From NCBI RefSeq assembly GCF_030246925.1, contig NZ_CP126740.1, positions 3,100,001 to 3,164,000 of the forward strand: 64,000 nucleotides of DNA, given 5' to 3'. Every line of letters begins with the position of its first letter. The first letter of the stretch is position 1. This DNA is from Microbacterium sp. zg-Y625. GTDB taxonomy: Bacteria; Actinomycetota; Actinomycetes; Actinomycetales; Microbacteriaceae. Shown piece by piece: positions 1 through 10,381 of this stretch. Position numbers and translations under genes: made by a program. The notes under the pieces were generated by a model. It ran no database searches. It was not told the DNA's origin and saw nothing but the letters and a program-made list of their open reading frames with translations.

Positions 1-935
1 GTGCGCGCCTCGGCGGTCAGCTGCAGCGGCGAGACCTCGGCCCGCGCATCGGGCCCCGGAAGCCCCACGGTCACGGTCGTTCCGCCGGGCGCGGTCAGCG
101 CCAGCGCGGTCTCGAACGCGCGCGCCGACCCCGCCGCCTCGATCGCGCTCGGGGTGCGGATGCCGCGCGCCACGGCATCCGCCGGCGAGAGCGCCTCCAT
201 GGCACCGAGCTCCCGCGCGAGGTCGAGCTTGGCCGGCACGGCGTCGACGCCGATCACGTCGAGCCCCAGCGCGACGGCGACCAGCAGCGCGGCCATGCCG
301 ACCCCGCCGAGCCCCACGATCGCGATCACCGAACCGGATGCCGGACGCGCGGCGTTCAGCACGGCACCGCCGCCCGTGAGCACGGCGCAGCCCAGGAGCG
401 CGGCGATCTCGGCCGGCACGTCCGGGGGCACCGGCACGACGGAGGTGCGGCTGACGACGGCGTGGCTGGCGAAGCCGCTCACCCCGAGGTGGTGGAACAC
501 GTGCGCGCCGGCATCCACACCGCCGTCGCGCCGTCGGCGCAGTCGCATACCGCCTCCGACGAGTGTGCCGGCGGAATTGGCGGCGGTTCCGGGCTCACAC
601 GGCAGGCGGCCGTCGGTCGCGCACCCCGCGCAGGCGCCGCAGCGGGGCAGGAACGTCATGACCACGCGCACGCCGGGGCGGAGGTCGTCGACCCCGGGCC
701 CCACCCGTTCGACGATGCCCGCGGCCTCGTGGCCGAGCAGCATCGGCGTGGGGCGGCGGCGGTTGCCATCGACGACGCTGAGGTCGGAGTGACACACCCC
801 GGCCGCCTCGATGCGCACGAGCAGTTCGCCGTGGCCGGGGTCGTCGAGCTCGAGCGGCCCGATGGTGAACGGGCGGGATGCCGCGAACGGCGCGGTCGCC
901 CCCGAGACTTCGAGCACGGCTCCGGTGATCTGCAT
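1..935 (-). CDS. Zinc-dependent alcohol dehydrogenase, MDR family (3' end cut by window)
   Basis: Reading leftwards from an ATG at 935 there is an open frame of about 311 codons that runs off the window, so the C-terminus is missing. The start MQITGAVLEV is preceded by a good GAGGAGG ribosome site. Visible family features are the catalytic-zinc segment AAGVCHSDL followed by GHEAAGIVERVG, the structural-zinc cysteines CGACAGC with a further Cys about eight residues on, and the Rossmann motif GLGGVGMAAL with an acidic residue after it (VIGVDAV), which suggests NAD(H). MDR alcohol dehydrogenases oxidise alcohols or thiol-aldehyde adducts in the cytoplasm; the substrate cannot be told from sequence. 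It is divergent from the CNNM gene at 1236, with a repeat array between them. Confidence 0.85.
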   Translation of the reverse strand, partial: MQITGAVLEVSGATAPFAASRPFTIGPLELDDPGHGELLVRIEAAGVCHSDLSVVDGNRRRPTPMLLGHEAAGIVERVGPGVDDLRPGVRVVMTFLPRCGACAGCATDGRLPCEPGTAANSAGTLVGGGMRLRRRRDGGVDAGAHVFHHLGVSGFASHAVVSRTSVVPVPPDVPAEIAALLGCAVLTGGGAVLNAARPASGSVIAIVGLGGVGMAALLVAVALGLDVIGVDAVPAKLDLARELGAMEALSPADAVARGIRTPSAIEAAGSARAFETALALTAPGGTTVTVGLPGPDARAEVSPLQLTAEAR

Positions 936-1016
936 CCGAACCTCCTCGTTCGTTCGCGCGCGGCGGTGCGTGATCGACAGCATACCGACTGCGCGGTATG
1001 TCGCGGTAACCCGTCG

Positions 1017-1096
1017 TGGTCGCTCACTCGACGCAGCGAATACTCACTCGACGGCGCGAATACTCACTCGGCAACACGAATACTCACTCGCGAGCG
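1017..1096 (+). repeat. 20-bp-period tandem repeat, array A (4 units, first degenerate)
   Basis: Three clear 20-bp units start at 1037, 1057 and 1077, each beginning with the core CGAATACTCACTCG and ending with a six-base variable part. A worn copy occupies 1017-1036. The array lies between divergent genes (alcohol dehydrogenase leftwards, CNNM protein rightwards) and fills much of the 300-base gap 936-1235, in which I see no gene. Five further arrays of the same family occur in this window. Confidence 0.9.
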
Positions 1097-1235
1097 GGTA
1101 GGCGTTTTCCCAGCTTGCGGATCGGCGGCCTGTCTAGCCTTGACCCATCATGGACGACCCCCCCTCTCATAGTCCCGCGCCCTCTGACTGCCCAGCCGCT
1201 CCGGCGGCACGTTCATCGGTCAGGGGGTGTGAAGA

Positions 1236-2603
1236 ATGAACGAGTGGATCATGCTCGGCATCGGCTTGGTCCTGACCATCGGAACCGGCCTGTTCGTCGC
1301 CAGCGAGTTCGCGCTGGTGAACCTGGACCGCCACGAGCTCGAGGCGCGACGTGCGCGCGGCGAGGGGGGCCTCGATGGCACCATCTCCGCACTGAGGATC
1401 ACGTCGACCCACCTCTCCAGCGCGCAGCTCGGCATCACGCTGACGACGCTGCTGACGGGGTACACCTTCGAGCCGGCGATCAGCAGCCTGCTGCGCCAGC
1501 CGCTGCTCAACCTCGGCCTTCCCGAGGGGGCGGTCGGCCCGATCGGCGCCGTCACCGGCATCCTGATCGCGACACTCTTCTCGATGATCATCGGCGAGCT
1601 CGTGCCGAAGAACTTCGCCCTCGCCGTTCCGCTGGCCACGGCGAAGATCGTCACGCCGTTCCAGCGGGCCTTCACCGCGGTGTTCAAGCCGCTCATCCTG
1701 CTGTTCAACAACACCGCGAACGCGATCATCCGCGCCGTCGGCATCGAACCGAAGGAGGAGCTCTCGGGCGCGCGCAGCGCGGATGAGCTGTCGTACCTCA
1801 TCCGGCACTCCGCCACGGCGGGCCTGCTCGACAAGTCCGACGCGCAGCTGCTGCGACGCACGCTGCGGTTCGCCGAGCACGACGCGTCCGAGGTCATGAC
1901 CCCGCGCGTGCGGATGGCCACAGTCGACATCGCCGACACGGCAGACACCGTCATCGCCCAGTCGCGGACCACCGGATTCTCCCGGTTCCCCGTCATCGAC
2001 GGCACCCCCGACCGCGTGGTCGGCGTCGTGCACGTCAAGCACGCGTTCGCCGTTCCCCTCGAGAAGCGCAGCGGCACCCGGGCCGACGCCCTCATGAGCG
2101 ACGTGCGCACCGTGCCCGAGGGCATGGGAGCCGATCACCTGCTCACGGTGCTGCGCACCGAAGGCCTGCAGATCGCCGTCGTCGGCGACGAGTACGGCGG
2201 CACCGCCGGCATCGTCACCCTCGAGGACCTCGTCGAGGAGATCGTCGGCGAGCTGGAGGACGAGCACGACCGCACGCGCACCGGCATCCTGCGTTCCGGT
2301 CGCTCGGTCACGTTCGACGCCAGCTGGCGCCCCGACGAGGTGCTCGACCGCACCGGCATCGAGATTCCGGAGGAGGGCGACTACGAGACGGCCGGCGGGT
2401 ATGTCACCGACGTGCTGGAGCGCCTGCCCGAACTGGGCGACGAGGTGCGCATCGCCGGCGGCACGCTACGGGTCGAGCGCATCGACGGACACCGCATCGT
2501 GCGCCTGCGCTACATGCCCGACGACCCGGAGCACGACCCCAGCCTCATGACCGACCACGACCGAACCGTCGACGCCCTCGTGAAGGGAGCCCGCCATGAG
2601 TGA
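1236..2603 (+). CDS. CNNM/CBS-domain membrane protein (hemolysin C / CorC family), first of a pair
   Basis: A 455-residue protein with the usual CNNM architecture. Hydrophobic segments lie in roughly the first 150 residues, including FVASEFALVNL and the family motif GELVPKNFAL. A CBS pair follows (about 190-330, with VMTPRVRM and EYGGTAGIVTLEDLVEEIVGE), then a C-terminal CorC_HlyC domain. Family members are inner-membrane proteins linked to magnesium or other divalent-cation export and in some cases sodium exchange. The hemolysin name is historical. The ATG at 1236 follows a weak G-rich ribosome site. The gene overlaps the next CNNM gene by eight bases, so the two are probably translated together and may form a heteromer. 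Confidence 0.9.
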   Translation: MNEWIMLGIGLVLTIGTGLFVASEFALVNLDRHELEARRARGEGGLDGTISALRITSTHLSSAQLGITLTTLLTGYTFEPAISSLLRQPLLNLGLPEGAVGPIGAVTGILIATLFSMIIGELVPKNFALAVPLATAKIVTPFQRAFTAVFKPLILLFNNTANAIIRAVGIEPKEELSGARSADELSYLIRHSATAGLLDKSDAQLLRRTLRFAEHDASEVMTPRVRMATVDIADTADTVIAQSRTTGFSRFPVIDGTPDRVVGVVHVKHAFAVPLEKRSGTRADALMSDVRTVPEGMGADHLLTVLRTEGLQIAVVGDEYGGTAGIVTLEDLVEEIVGELEDEHDRTRTGILRSGRSVTFDASWRPDEVLDRTGIEIPEEGDYETAGGYVTDVLERLPELGDEVRIAGGTLRVERIDGHRIVRLRYMPDDPEHDPSLMTDHDRTVDALVKGARHE

Positions 2604-3642
2604 GGATGTCTGGGGCATCGTGTGGCTCTTCGTGCTGCTGATCGCCAACGCCTTCTTCGTCGGCGCCGAGTTCGCCGTCATCTCCGCCCGCCGCTCGCAG
2701 ATCGAGCCTCGCGCCGCCCGCGGCAGCAAGGCGGCCAAGACGACCCTGTGGGCCATGGAGCACGCGACCCTCATGCTGGCCACCAGCCAGCTCGGCATCA
2801 CCGTCTGCTCGCTGCTGATCCTGAACGTGTCGGAGCCGGCGATCCACCACCTGCTGGAGATCCCGCTGGGACTCACCGGCCTCACCCCCGAGATCATCAG
2901 CGTGGTGGCGTTCGCCATCGCCCTGGCGCTCGTGACGTTCCTGCACGTCGTGTTCGGCGAGATGGTCCCGAAGAACATCGCGTTCTCGGTGCCCGACCGC
3001 GCCGCGCTCATCCTCGCCCCGGCGCTCGTCGCGGTGGCGAAGGTGCTCAAGCCGGTCATCTGGACGCTGAACGCCGTCGCGAACGGCATCCTGCGCCTGT
3101 TCCGCGTGCAGCCGAAGAACGAGGCGACGAGCACCTACACGCTCGATGAGGTGGCGAACATCGTGGAGCAGTCGCGCCGCGAAGGCACCCTCGTGGATGC
3201 TTCGGGCACCCTCGCCGGAGCGTTCGAGTTCACCGAGAAGACCGTCGCCGACGTCGACGTCCCCCTGGGCGAGCTGGTGCTGCTGCCGGCTGGTGCGACG
3301 CCGGCGGACGTGCAGCGCGCCGTCGCCGAGCACGGCTTCTCGCGCTACGTCATCGCGGGCACCGACGGCGAGCCGGTGGCCTACGTGCACATGAAGGACG
3401 TGATGGACCTCGACGCTCCGGACCAGTTCCGCAGCCCCATCCCGGAGAAGCGGCTGCGGCGCCTCGCGACCGTGCACCGGGCGACCGAGCTCGAGGATGC
3501 CATGGCGATCCTCCGCCGGCGCGGCGCACACGTGGCCCGCAGCCTGGATGCCGACGGCCGCACGGTGGGCCTGCTGTACCTCGAGGACGTCCTGGAGGTC
3601 CTCGTCGGCGAGATCGGGGACGCCACCGCGACCGCGGCGTAG
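2596..3642 (+). CDS. CNNM/CBS-domain membrane protein, second of a pair
   Basis: A 348-residue paralogue of the upstream gene, with the N-terminal membrane domain (FFVGAEFAVISARRSQIEPRA, GEMVPKNIAFSVPDRAALIL) and a CBS pair ending in DGRTVGLLYLEDVLEVLVGEI. It stops there and lacks the CorC_HlyC domain present in its partner, which makes it about 100 residues shorter. Long plus short CNNM pairs in tandem are common in actinobacteria. The ATG at 2596 lies inside the end of the preceding frame, with AGGGAG just upstream. A repeat array and a strong terminator follow. Confidence 0.9.
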   Translation: MSEDVWGIVWLFVLLIANAFFVGAEFAVISARRSQIEPRAARGSKAAKTTLWAMEHATLMLATSQLGITVCSLLILNVSEPAIHHLLEIPLGLTGLTPEIISVVAFAIALALVTFLHVVFGEMVPKNIAFSVPDRAALILAPALVAVAKVLKPVIWTLNAVANGILRLFRVQPKNEATSTYTLDEVANIVEQSRREGTLVDASGTLAGAFEFTEKTVADVDVPLGELVLLPAGATPADVQRAVAEHGFSRYVIAGTDGEPVAYVHMKDVMDLDAPDQFRSPIPEKRLRRLATVHRATELEDAMAILRRRGAHVARSLDADGRTVGLLYLEDVLEVLVGEIGDATATAA

Positions 3643-3652
3643 ATCCGCGACG

Positions 3653-3692
3653 CGAATACTCACTCGGCGACGCGAATACTCACTCGGCAGCG
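3653..3692 (+). repeat. 20-bp-period tandem repeat, array B (2 units)
   Basis: Two units at 3653 and 3673 with core CGAATACTCACTCG lie ten bases after the CNNM stop, between convergent genes. The second unit and the G-run after it (3672-3698) are identical over 27 bases to the end of array D at 55342-55368. Confidence 0.9.
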
Positions 3693-3737
3693 GGGGGTGG
3701 GGCGCGCGGCAACCCTCGAGATCCGTCGCGCAGACGC

Positions 3738-3774
3738 AAGAACCGCCCCGCACGAGTCGTGCGGGGCGGTTCTT
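3738..3774. terminator. Bidirectional terminator between CNNM pair and hspR
   Basis: A perfect 16-bp stem (arms 3738-3753 and 3759-3774) with a five-base GAGTC loop. One arm begins AAGAACC and the other ends GGTTCTT, giving a short T-rich tail in both directions. It sits between the convergent CNNM and hspR genes and can serve both. Confidence 0.85.
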
Positions 3775-3800
3775 TGCCCAGTTGCCGACGCGGCGCGCGG

Positions 3801-4235
3801 TCAGTTCGCGTCAGGATGCCGCGGGCGCCACAGCACGATGTCGGTGGCGCGCCGCACGCGTTTGCCGTGGCGCAGCGTGATGACGCCGCCGCTCGGACCG
3901 GCGGCGAACACGCGCGCGCCGGGACGGTTCTCGATCTCGGTGCGCACACGGTGCTCGAGCTCGCGCACCTGGCGCCGCAGGTCGCGCACCTGGTTCTCGA
4001 GCTCCACGATGCGCGCGATCGCGGGCAGGCTCATGCCCTCGGCCGACAGCCGCGCGACCTCTCGCAGCTGCTCCACATCGCGCGGCGAGTAACGCCGCGA
4101 ACCGCCCTGCGTGCGCGCGGGCACGACGAGGCCGATGCGGTCGTACTGACGGAGCGTCTGTGGGTGCATTCCCGACAGCTCCGCCGCGACCGCGATCGCG
4201 AAGATCGGCATGTCCTCGTCGATCTCGTCGTTCAT
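3801..4235 (-). CDS. hspR: HspR, MerR-family heat-shock repressor
   Basis: A 144-residue MerR-type regulator. The N-terminal winged-helix segment includes AELSGMHPQTLRQYDRIGLV and GGSRRYSPRDVEQLREV, the conserved HspR recognition region. A heptad-like helix follows (VELENQVRDLRRQVRELEHRV), then a short basic tail. HspR represses dnaK and clpB regulons by binding HAIR inverted repeats with DnaK as co-repressor. It is the last gene of the dnaK-grpE-dnaJ-hspR operon, 39 bases after dnaJ, so it feeds back on its own operon through the HAIR-like sites at 7850-7923. Confidence 0.95.
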   Translation of the reverse strand: MNDEIDEDMPIFAIAVAAELSGMHPQTLRQYDRIGLVVPARTQGGSRRYSPRDVEQLREVARLSAEGMSLPAIARIVELENQVRDLRRQVRELEHRVRTEIENRPGARVFAAGPSGGVITLRHGKRVRRATDIVLWRPRHPDAN

Positions 4236-4274
4236 CCGCTCGCCCCCATCGGTCGTGGCTCAGCCGCCGCCGAG

Positions 4275-5273
4275 CTAGCCGCGCGCCTTCTGCATGAGGT
4301 CGGCGCGGGGGTTGTCCTTCGGCTCGAGCTCGTGGAACCGCTCGAGCGCTTCCCGGGCCTCGCCCTCGAGGTGCGACGGCACCGCGATCTGCACCTCGGC
4401 GAGCAGGTCGCCCGTGCCCTTCGAGGTCGCGACCCCGCGGCCCTTGACGCGCAGCACGCGTCCGGAGGGCGTACCGGGCGCCACTCGCAGCTTGACCGGG
4501 TCTCCCCCGAGCGTCGGCACTTCGATCGTCGCGCCGAGCACGGCCTCGGTGAAAGTGACCGGCACCGTCACCCGCAGGTTGAGCCCATCGCGGGTGAACA
4601 CCGGGTGTGGGCGAACGGTGACCGACACGACGATGTCGCCGTTCTCCCCACCGTCGGGCGACGGACGCCCGCGGCCACGCAGACGGATCTTCTGCCCGTC
4701 CCTGACCCCCGCGGGGATCTTCACCTTGAACGGCTTGCCGTCCTCGCCCTGCAGCGTGATCGTCTCCCCCTTGGTGGCGGTGAGGAAGTCGATCGTCGTG
4801 CGCGCGGTGACGTCGCCGCCCTTGGTCGGCCCGCCGAACCCGCGGAATCCGCCCGACGTCTGGCCGAACCGCCCGGAGCCGAAGCGGCCGCCGGGCTGCT
4901 GGTTGAACATCGAGAAGATGTCATCGAAGTCGTCGGCGGACTGAAAGCGCGCTCCGCCGCCCCGGCCCTGACCGAACGCGCTGAAGACGTCCTCGAACCC
5001 GCCGGCACCCTGGCCGCCCGCCGTGAAGCGGGCGCCAGAGCCCATGGCGCGGATCTGGTCGTATTCGGCTCGCTGCTCAGAGTCGCTCAGCACGGCGTAC
5101 GCCTCGCTGATCTCCTTGAATTTCGCCTCGGCCGCAGCATCGCCCTGATTGGAATCCGGGTGGTACTTGCGGGCCAGCTTGCGGTACGTCTTCTTCAGAT
5201 CGGCGTCCGTGACGTCCTTGCTCACCCCGAGGACGGAGTAGAAGTCCTTGTCGAACCAGTCTTGACTCGCCAT
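4275..5273 (-). CDS. dnaJ: DnaJ co-chaperone without zinc finger
   Basis: A 332-residue J-domain protein with the J domain at about 8-75 (HPD in RKYHPDSNQ), a Gly/Phe-rich linker at about 80-155, and two beta-barrel C-terminal domains at about 160-310. The four CxxCxGxG zinc motifs of classical DnaJ are absent and the protein has no cysteine at all, so it has CbpA-like architecture. Nevertheless it holds the dnaJ place in the dnaK operon. It stimulates DnaK ATPase and delivers unfolded proteins. It starts 12 bases after the grpE stop. Confidence 0.93.
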   Translation of the reverse strand: MASQDWFDKDFYSVLGVSKDVTDADLKKTYRKLARKYHPDSNQGDAAAEAKFKEISEAYAVLSDSEQRAEYDQIRAMGSGARFTAGGQGAGGFEDVFSAFGQGRGGGARFQSADDFDDIFSMFNQQPGGRFGSGRFGQTSGGFRGFGGPTKGGDVTARTTIDFLTATKGETITLQGEDGKPFKVKIPAGVRDGQKIRLRGRGRPSPDGGENGDIVVSVTVRPHPVFTRDGLNLRVTVPVTFTEAVLGATIEVPTLGGDPVKLRVAPGTPSGRVLRVKGRGVATSKGTGDLLAEVQIAVPSHLEGEAREALERFHELEPKDNPRADLMQKARG

Positions 5274-5285
5274 CGAGGTGCCGCC

Positions 5286-5924
5286 CTACTCGGCCGGGAC
5301 GGCGACGACGACCTTCGCCGGGCGCAGCTCGGTGATCCCCAGCCGGTACCCCACCTCGACGACCTCGAGGATCGTCGGGGTTTCGGTGCCGGGCGTCGGG
5401 GCCTGGAAGATCGCCTCGTGCTGCTGCGGGTCGAACGCGTCGCCGGCGGCGCCGTAGCGCTCGACTCCCAGCTTCGCCACGATACCGCGCAGCTTGTCGG
5501 CGATGGCGGCCAACGGCGCGCCCTCGACCAGGTCCCCGTGCTTCTCGGCACGGTCGAGGTCGTCGAGCACGGGCAGCAGGCTGCGCGCCACCGAGCCGCG
5601 GGCTCGCTCCACCTCCACGTCGCGCTGCTCCTCGGTGCGGCGCCGGTAGTTGGCGTACTCCGCCTGCACCCGCTTGAGGTCCACGAGCAGGTCCGGCTCG
5701 TCGCCCTTCACCGCACCCGCACCCGCATCCGCGTCGGCGCCGGCGGCCTCGTCCGACTGCACGGCCGCGAGGATGTCGTCGATGGTCAGTTCCGCTTCGC
5801 CCTCGCTGTCAGCTGCGGATGCCGCAGCCTCGGCCCCGTGCGAGTCGGGGTCGGAGGCTCGCGCCTCCGACCCCTCGTCACCGGGGACCTCGTCGATGGG
5901 CTCTTCGAAGTCCTTGTCCGTCAT
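5286..5924 (-). CDS. grpE: GrpE nucleotide exchange factor
   Basis: A 212-residue protein. An acidic, low-complexity N-terminus of about 75 residues is followed by the GrpE coiled coil (DLKRVQAEYANYRRRTEEQRDVEVERAR) and the C-terminal beta domain with FDPQQHEAI and VVEVGYRL. GrpE releases ADP from DnaK. The long acidic N-terminal tail is usual in actinobacteria. It begins 11 bases after the dnaK stop in the same operon. Confidence 0.95.
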   Translation of the reverse strand: MTDKDFEEPIDEVPGDEGSEARASDPDSHGAEAAASAADSEGEAELTIDDILAAVQSDEAAGADADAGAGAVKGDEPDLLVDLKRVQAEYANYRRRTEEQRDVEVERARGSVARSLLPVLDDLDRAEKHGDLVEGAPLAAIADKLRGIVAKLGVERYGAAGDAFDPQQHEAIFQAPTPGTETPTILEVVEVGYRLGITELRPAKVVVAVPAE

Positions 5925-5935
5925 GTCTTGATTCT

Positions 5936-7923
<1,988 letters not shown>

Positions 7924-8210
7924 TTTGGAGTTTTGAGTCGCGCGGGACGCTGCACGAAACTCCGCCGGACGCGCGGCGCGGGCGTGTTTCTTGCGTTTTT
8001 CTTGAGGGTTCCTTGCCCATCGGTCGTCGGCGGCCGTCGCCTCAGCATCCGTTGCCCCGATCTTGCGCCATCCCTCTCGCTTCCCCCGCAGGCGCTTGCG
8101 GTCGGGGGCGAAGACTGTGGTTGTCGCCACGAACGCTGCGGACGGACCACCCGGTCCGACTCACCCGGCCCTCGAAGACGCGGCCACAAGCCTCGAAGAA
8201 GGAATACGAC

Positions 8211-8810
8211 ATGAACAAGATCACCAAGGCCTCGATCGCCACCGCTGCCGGTGTCGCCCTGCTCCTCGGAGGCGCGGGCACCTTCGCCAGCTGGAACGCC
8301 ATCGCCACCCACACCCCGCAGGACGTCGTCGTCGCCGGCAACCTCAAGGTGACCAGCGACGACCAGGGCGGCACGTGGACGGCCAACGGAGCGGCCACCC
8401 CGATCGACATCGCCGGCTACGCCGTGTCGCCCGGTGACGTGCTCACCTACACCAAGACCATGCAGATCGAGGCCGAGGGCGACAGCCTGGAGGCCCAGCT
8501 GGCGCTGACCGGCGGCTCGATCGCCCCCGTCAAAGCGGATAACACCGACCAGCAATTCGCCAACGACGTGCTCGCCGGCCTGCTCAACGCCGAGGCAAAA
8601 CTCGCCGTCGCGACCGAGGACAAGCGCATCACCGACAACCGCGACGGTTCCTTCACCGTCACCCCCGGTGGCGGTGTCATCAGCGAGGACGTCACCGTCA
8701 CGGTCACGATCGCGTTCCCGAACGGCGCCGCCGGCGCGGACAACGCGGCGATGAACGGCTCCGTGGACCTCAGCGCCATGACCGTGTCCCTCACGCAGGC
8801 CACCGACTGA
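8211..8810 (+). CDS. SipW-dependent-type secreted protein 1 (TasA/camelysin-like)
   Basis: 199 residues starting at an ATG with AAGAAGG upstream. The N-terminus KITKASIATAAGVALLLGGAGTFASW is the alternate-type signal peptide cleaved by SipW/ER-type signal peptidases, with Ala-x-Trp right after the hydrophobic run. The mature part is acidic and beta-rich, resembling small TasA/camelysin-type proteins that form extracellular fibres in Firmicutes. No catalytic motif is visible. It is the first gene of a four-gene operon that ends with the matching signal peptidase. A fibre or cell-surface role is inference. Confidence 0.8.
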   Translation: MNKITKASIATAAGVALLLGGAGTFASWNAIATHTPQDVVVAGNLKVTSDDQGGTWTANGAATPIDIAGYAVSPGDVLTYTKTMQIEAEGDSLEAQLALTGGSIAPVKADNTDQQFANDVLAGLLNAEAKLAVATEDKRITDNRDGSFTVTPGGGVISEDVTVTVTIAFPNGAAGADNAAMNGSVDLSAMTVSLTQATD

Positions 8811-8816
8811 ATACCC

Positions 8817-8838
8817 GGGCTCGCCGCACGGCGAGCCC
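8817..8838 (+). terminator. Hairpin between first and second SipW substrate genes
   Basis: A 9-bp G+C-rich stem (8817-8825 with 8830-8838) and GCAC loop, seven bases after the stop. No T-run follows, so it is more likely an attenuator or a 3' stabiliser, letting the first substrate be made in excess of downstream genes. Confidence 0.5.
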
Positions 8839-8879
8839 ACCCCGGCCGCTGACCCACCACTGAAGTCCTGAGGAACCCG

Positions 8880-9464
8880 ATGTCCCGACGCAGCGCACGC
8901 CACGCCGCCCGACGCGCACAGCGTCGCGCCGCGGCCCCGGCACGCATGCTGAAGGCAGCGCTCGGGACGGCCGGTGTCATCGTGCTCGGCATCCTCGCCG
9001 GCGGGGGGACGTATGCCGCATGGTCGGTGAGCGCCCCCGCCGCCGCGGCGACGACCCTGCAGGCCGGCTCGGCCGGCCTGCAGGTCACCGACCCCGGGCT
9101 GACCGCCTCGGGCCTGTACCCCGGTCGCGCCGCACACGGCGCGACCGACGTGCGCAACACGGGCACGGTGCCACTCGCGCTCGCCTTCCAGGCGACGACG
9201 AGCGCAGCGCCGAACGCCTTCACCACCGCCCTGCGGGTGACCGTCGCCCCGCTCTCCGCGTCGGGCCGCTGCGACGCCGCCGTCACGCCGATGACCACCG
9301 TCGCCCTGGGTGCCGCCCCCGCCAGCGCCGGAACCCTCGCGCCGGGCGCGACCCAGCGCGTGTGCCTCGGGCTGACGCTCCCCGCAGACGCCCCCGCGGC
9401 CGCGGCCGGCGCCGCGGCATCCACCCTCACCCTGACCGTCTCCGGAACGCAGGTTCAGCCGTGA
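8880..9464 (+). CDS. SipW-dependent-type secreted protein 2
   Basis: 194 residues. A very basic N-terminus (MSRRSARHAARRAQRRAAA) precedes a hydrophobic segment ending GILAGGGTYAAWSVSAP, again an alternate-type signal peptide with the Ala-Trp feature. The mature part is Ala/Thr-rich, of beta character, and contains two cysteines (GRCDAA and QRVCLGL) that could pair. No known enzyme motif. Its stop overlaps the GTG of the next gene (GTGA), implying coupled translation. It probably assembles with, or anchors, the first substrate, as TapA does for TasA in Bacillus; that comparison is inference. Confidence 0.75.
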   Translation: MSRRSARHAARRAQRRAAAPARMLKAALGTAGVIVLGILAGGGTYAAWSVSAPAAAATTLQAGSAGLQVTDPGLTASGLYPGRAAHGATDVRNTGTVPLALAFQATTSAAPNAFTTALRVTVAPLSASGRCDAAVTPMTTVALGAAPASAGTLAPGATQRVCLGLTLPADAPAAAAGAAASTLTLTVSGTQVQP

Positions 9465-10381
9465 CCCGCCGCCGCCTCGGCCCCATCGCCGCCCTGGTCA
9501 CCCTCGCGGTGCTGGGTGGCTCCGGCGTGGCCGTGGCCGCCTGGTCGGCCAGTGCATCCCTCACCGCCACCGCGTCCGCCGCGACTCCGGCCACGACGAT
9601 CGCCCAGGGCGGCGCGCTCACCACGACGTACCAGTACACCGGGACATCGTCGACAGCCGTCTCGGGCTCGCTCTCGATCAAGAACACCGGCGGCACACCG
9701 CTGTCGTACAGCCTCGCCACCGATCTGACCGGCAGCCCCGCACTGGCTCAGAAGACCACGCTCACGTTGTGGACCGGCAACTGCGCAGGCGCCGTTCCCG
9801 CCGATGCGGTCAAGACCACGCTGGCCAACCCCGCGCCCGCCCTTCCCGCCGCCGCACGCTCGCTCGCCTCCGGGGCCAGCGTGGTCGTCTGCGTCGCGAC
9901 CCGCATCGAAGGGCGCGACAGCGCCACCAGCAACGCCGCGCTGCAGGGCCAGAGCGTCACGGCCGCGTTCCGCGTAACCGGAGCGGTGGGGACCAGCTGG
10001 ACCGCGACGGCCACGACCGGCACCGTGACCCAGAGCGTCTACCAGCTGGCCGCCGCCGGCGCGGTGACGTGCAAGAAGGACAGCGTGTTCGGCTTCCCGG
10101 CAGTGGAACTCACCTGGAACGCACCGGTCAACCGTCCCGCCGGCGCCGAGATCACCTACGAGGTCGTGGACACCACCACCGACAGCGTGCTCAAGGTCGT
10201 CCGCGCCTCCGGCGCCGCAGCGGCGGTCACCATCGAAGGCAAGCACCTCGACGGCAACGGCGCCCACGCCATCGCGATCCGCGCGAAGGAAGGGGCCTAC
10301 GGAACCACCGCGCTCCTGAGCGCCACCGTCGCGGTGGAGCGCTCCGGCACGCTGTTGATCTCACGGGCCGACTGCGCATGA
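9461..10381 (+). CDS. SipW-dependent-type secreted protein 3 with fibronectin-III-like C-terminus
   Basis: 306 residues from a GTG at 9461 that overlaps the preceding stop by four bases. The N-terminus RRRLGPIAALVTLAVLGGSGVAVAAW is the third alternate-type signal peptide in the row. A Thr/Ser/Ala-rich beta region with paired cysteines follows (GNCAGA, VVVCVATR). The last about 90 residues (VELTWNAPVNRPAGAEITYEVVD onward) look like a fibronectin type III domain, suggesting extracellular adhesion or assembly. Its stop overlaps the signal peptidase start (ATGA). Confidence 0.75.
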   Translation: MTRRRLGPIAALVTLAVLGGSGVAVAAWSASASLTATASAATPATTIAQGGALTTTYQYTGTSSTAVSGSLSIKNTGGTPLSYSLATDLTGSPALAQKTTLTLWTGNCAGAVPADAVKTTLANPAPALPAAARSLASGASVVVCVATRIEGRDSATSNAALQGQSVTAAFRVTGAVGTSWTATATTGTVTQSVYQLAAAGAVTCKKDSVFGFPAVELTWNAPVNRPAGAEITYEVVDTTTDSVLKVVRASGAAAAVTIEGKHLDGNGAHAIAIRAKEGAYGTTALLSATVAVERSGTLLISRADCA

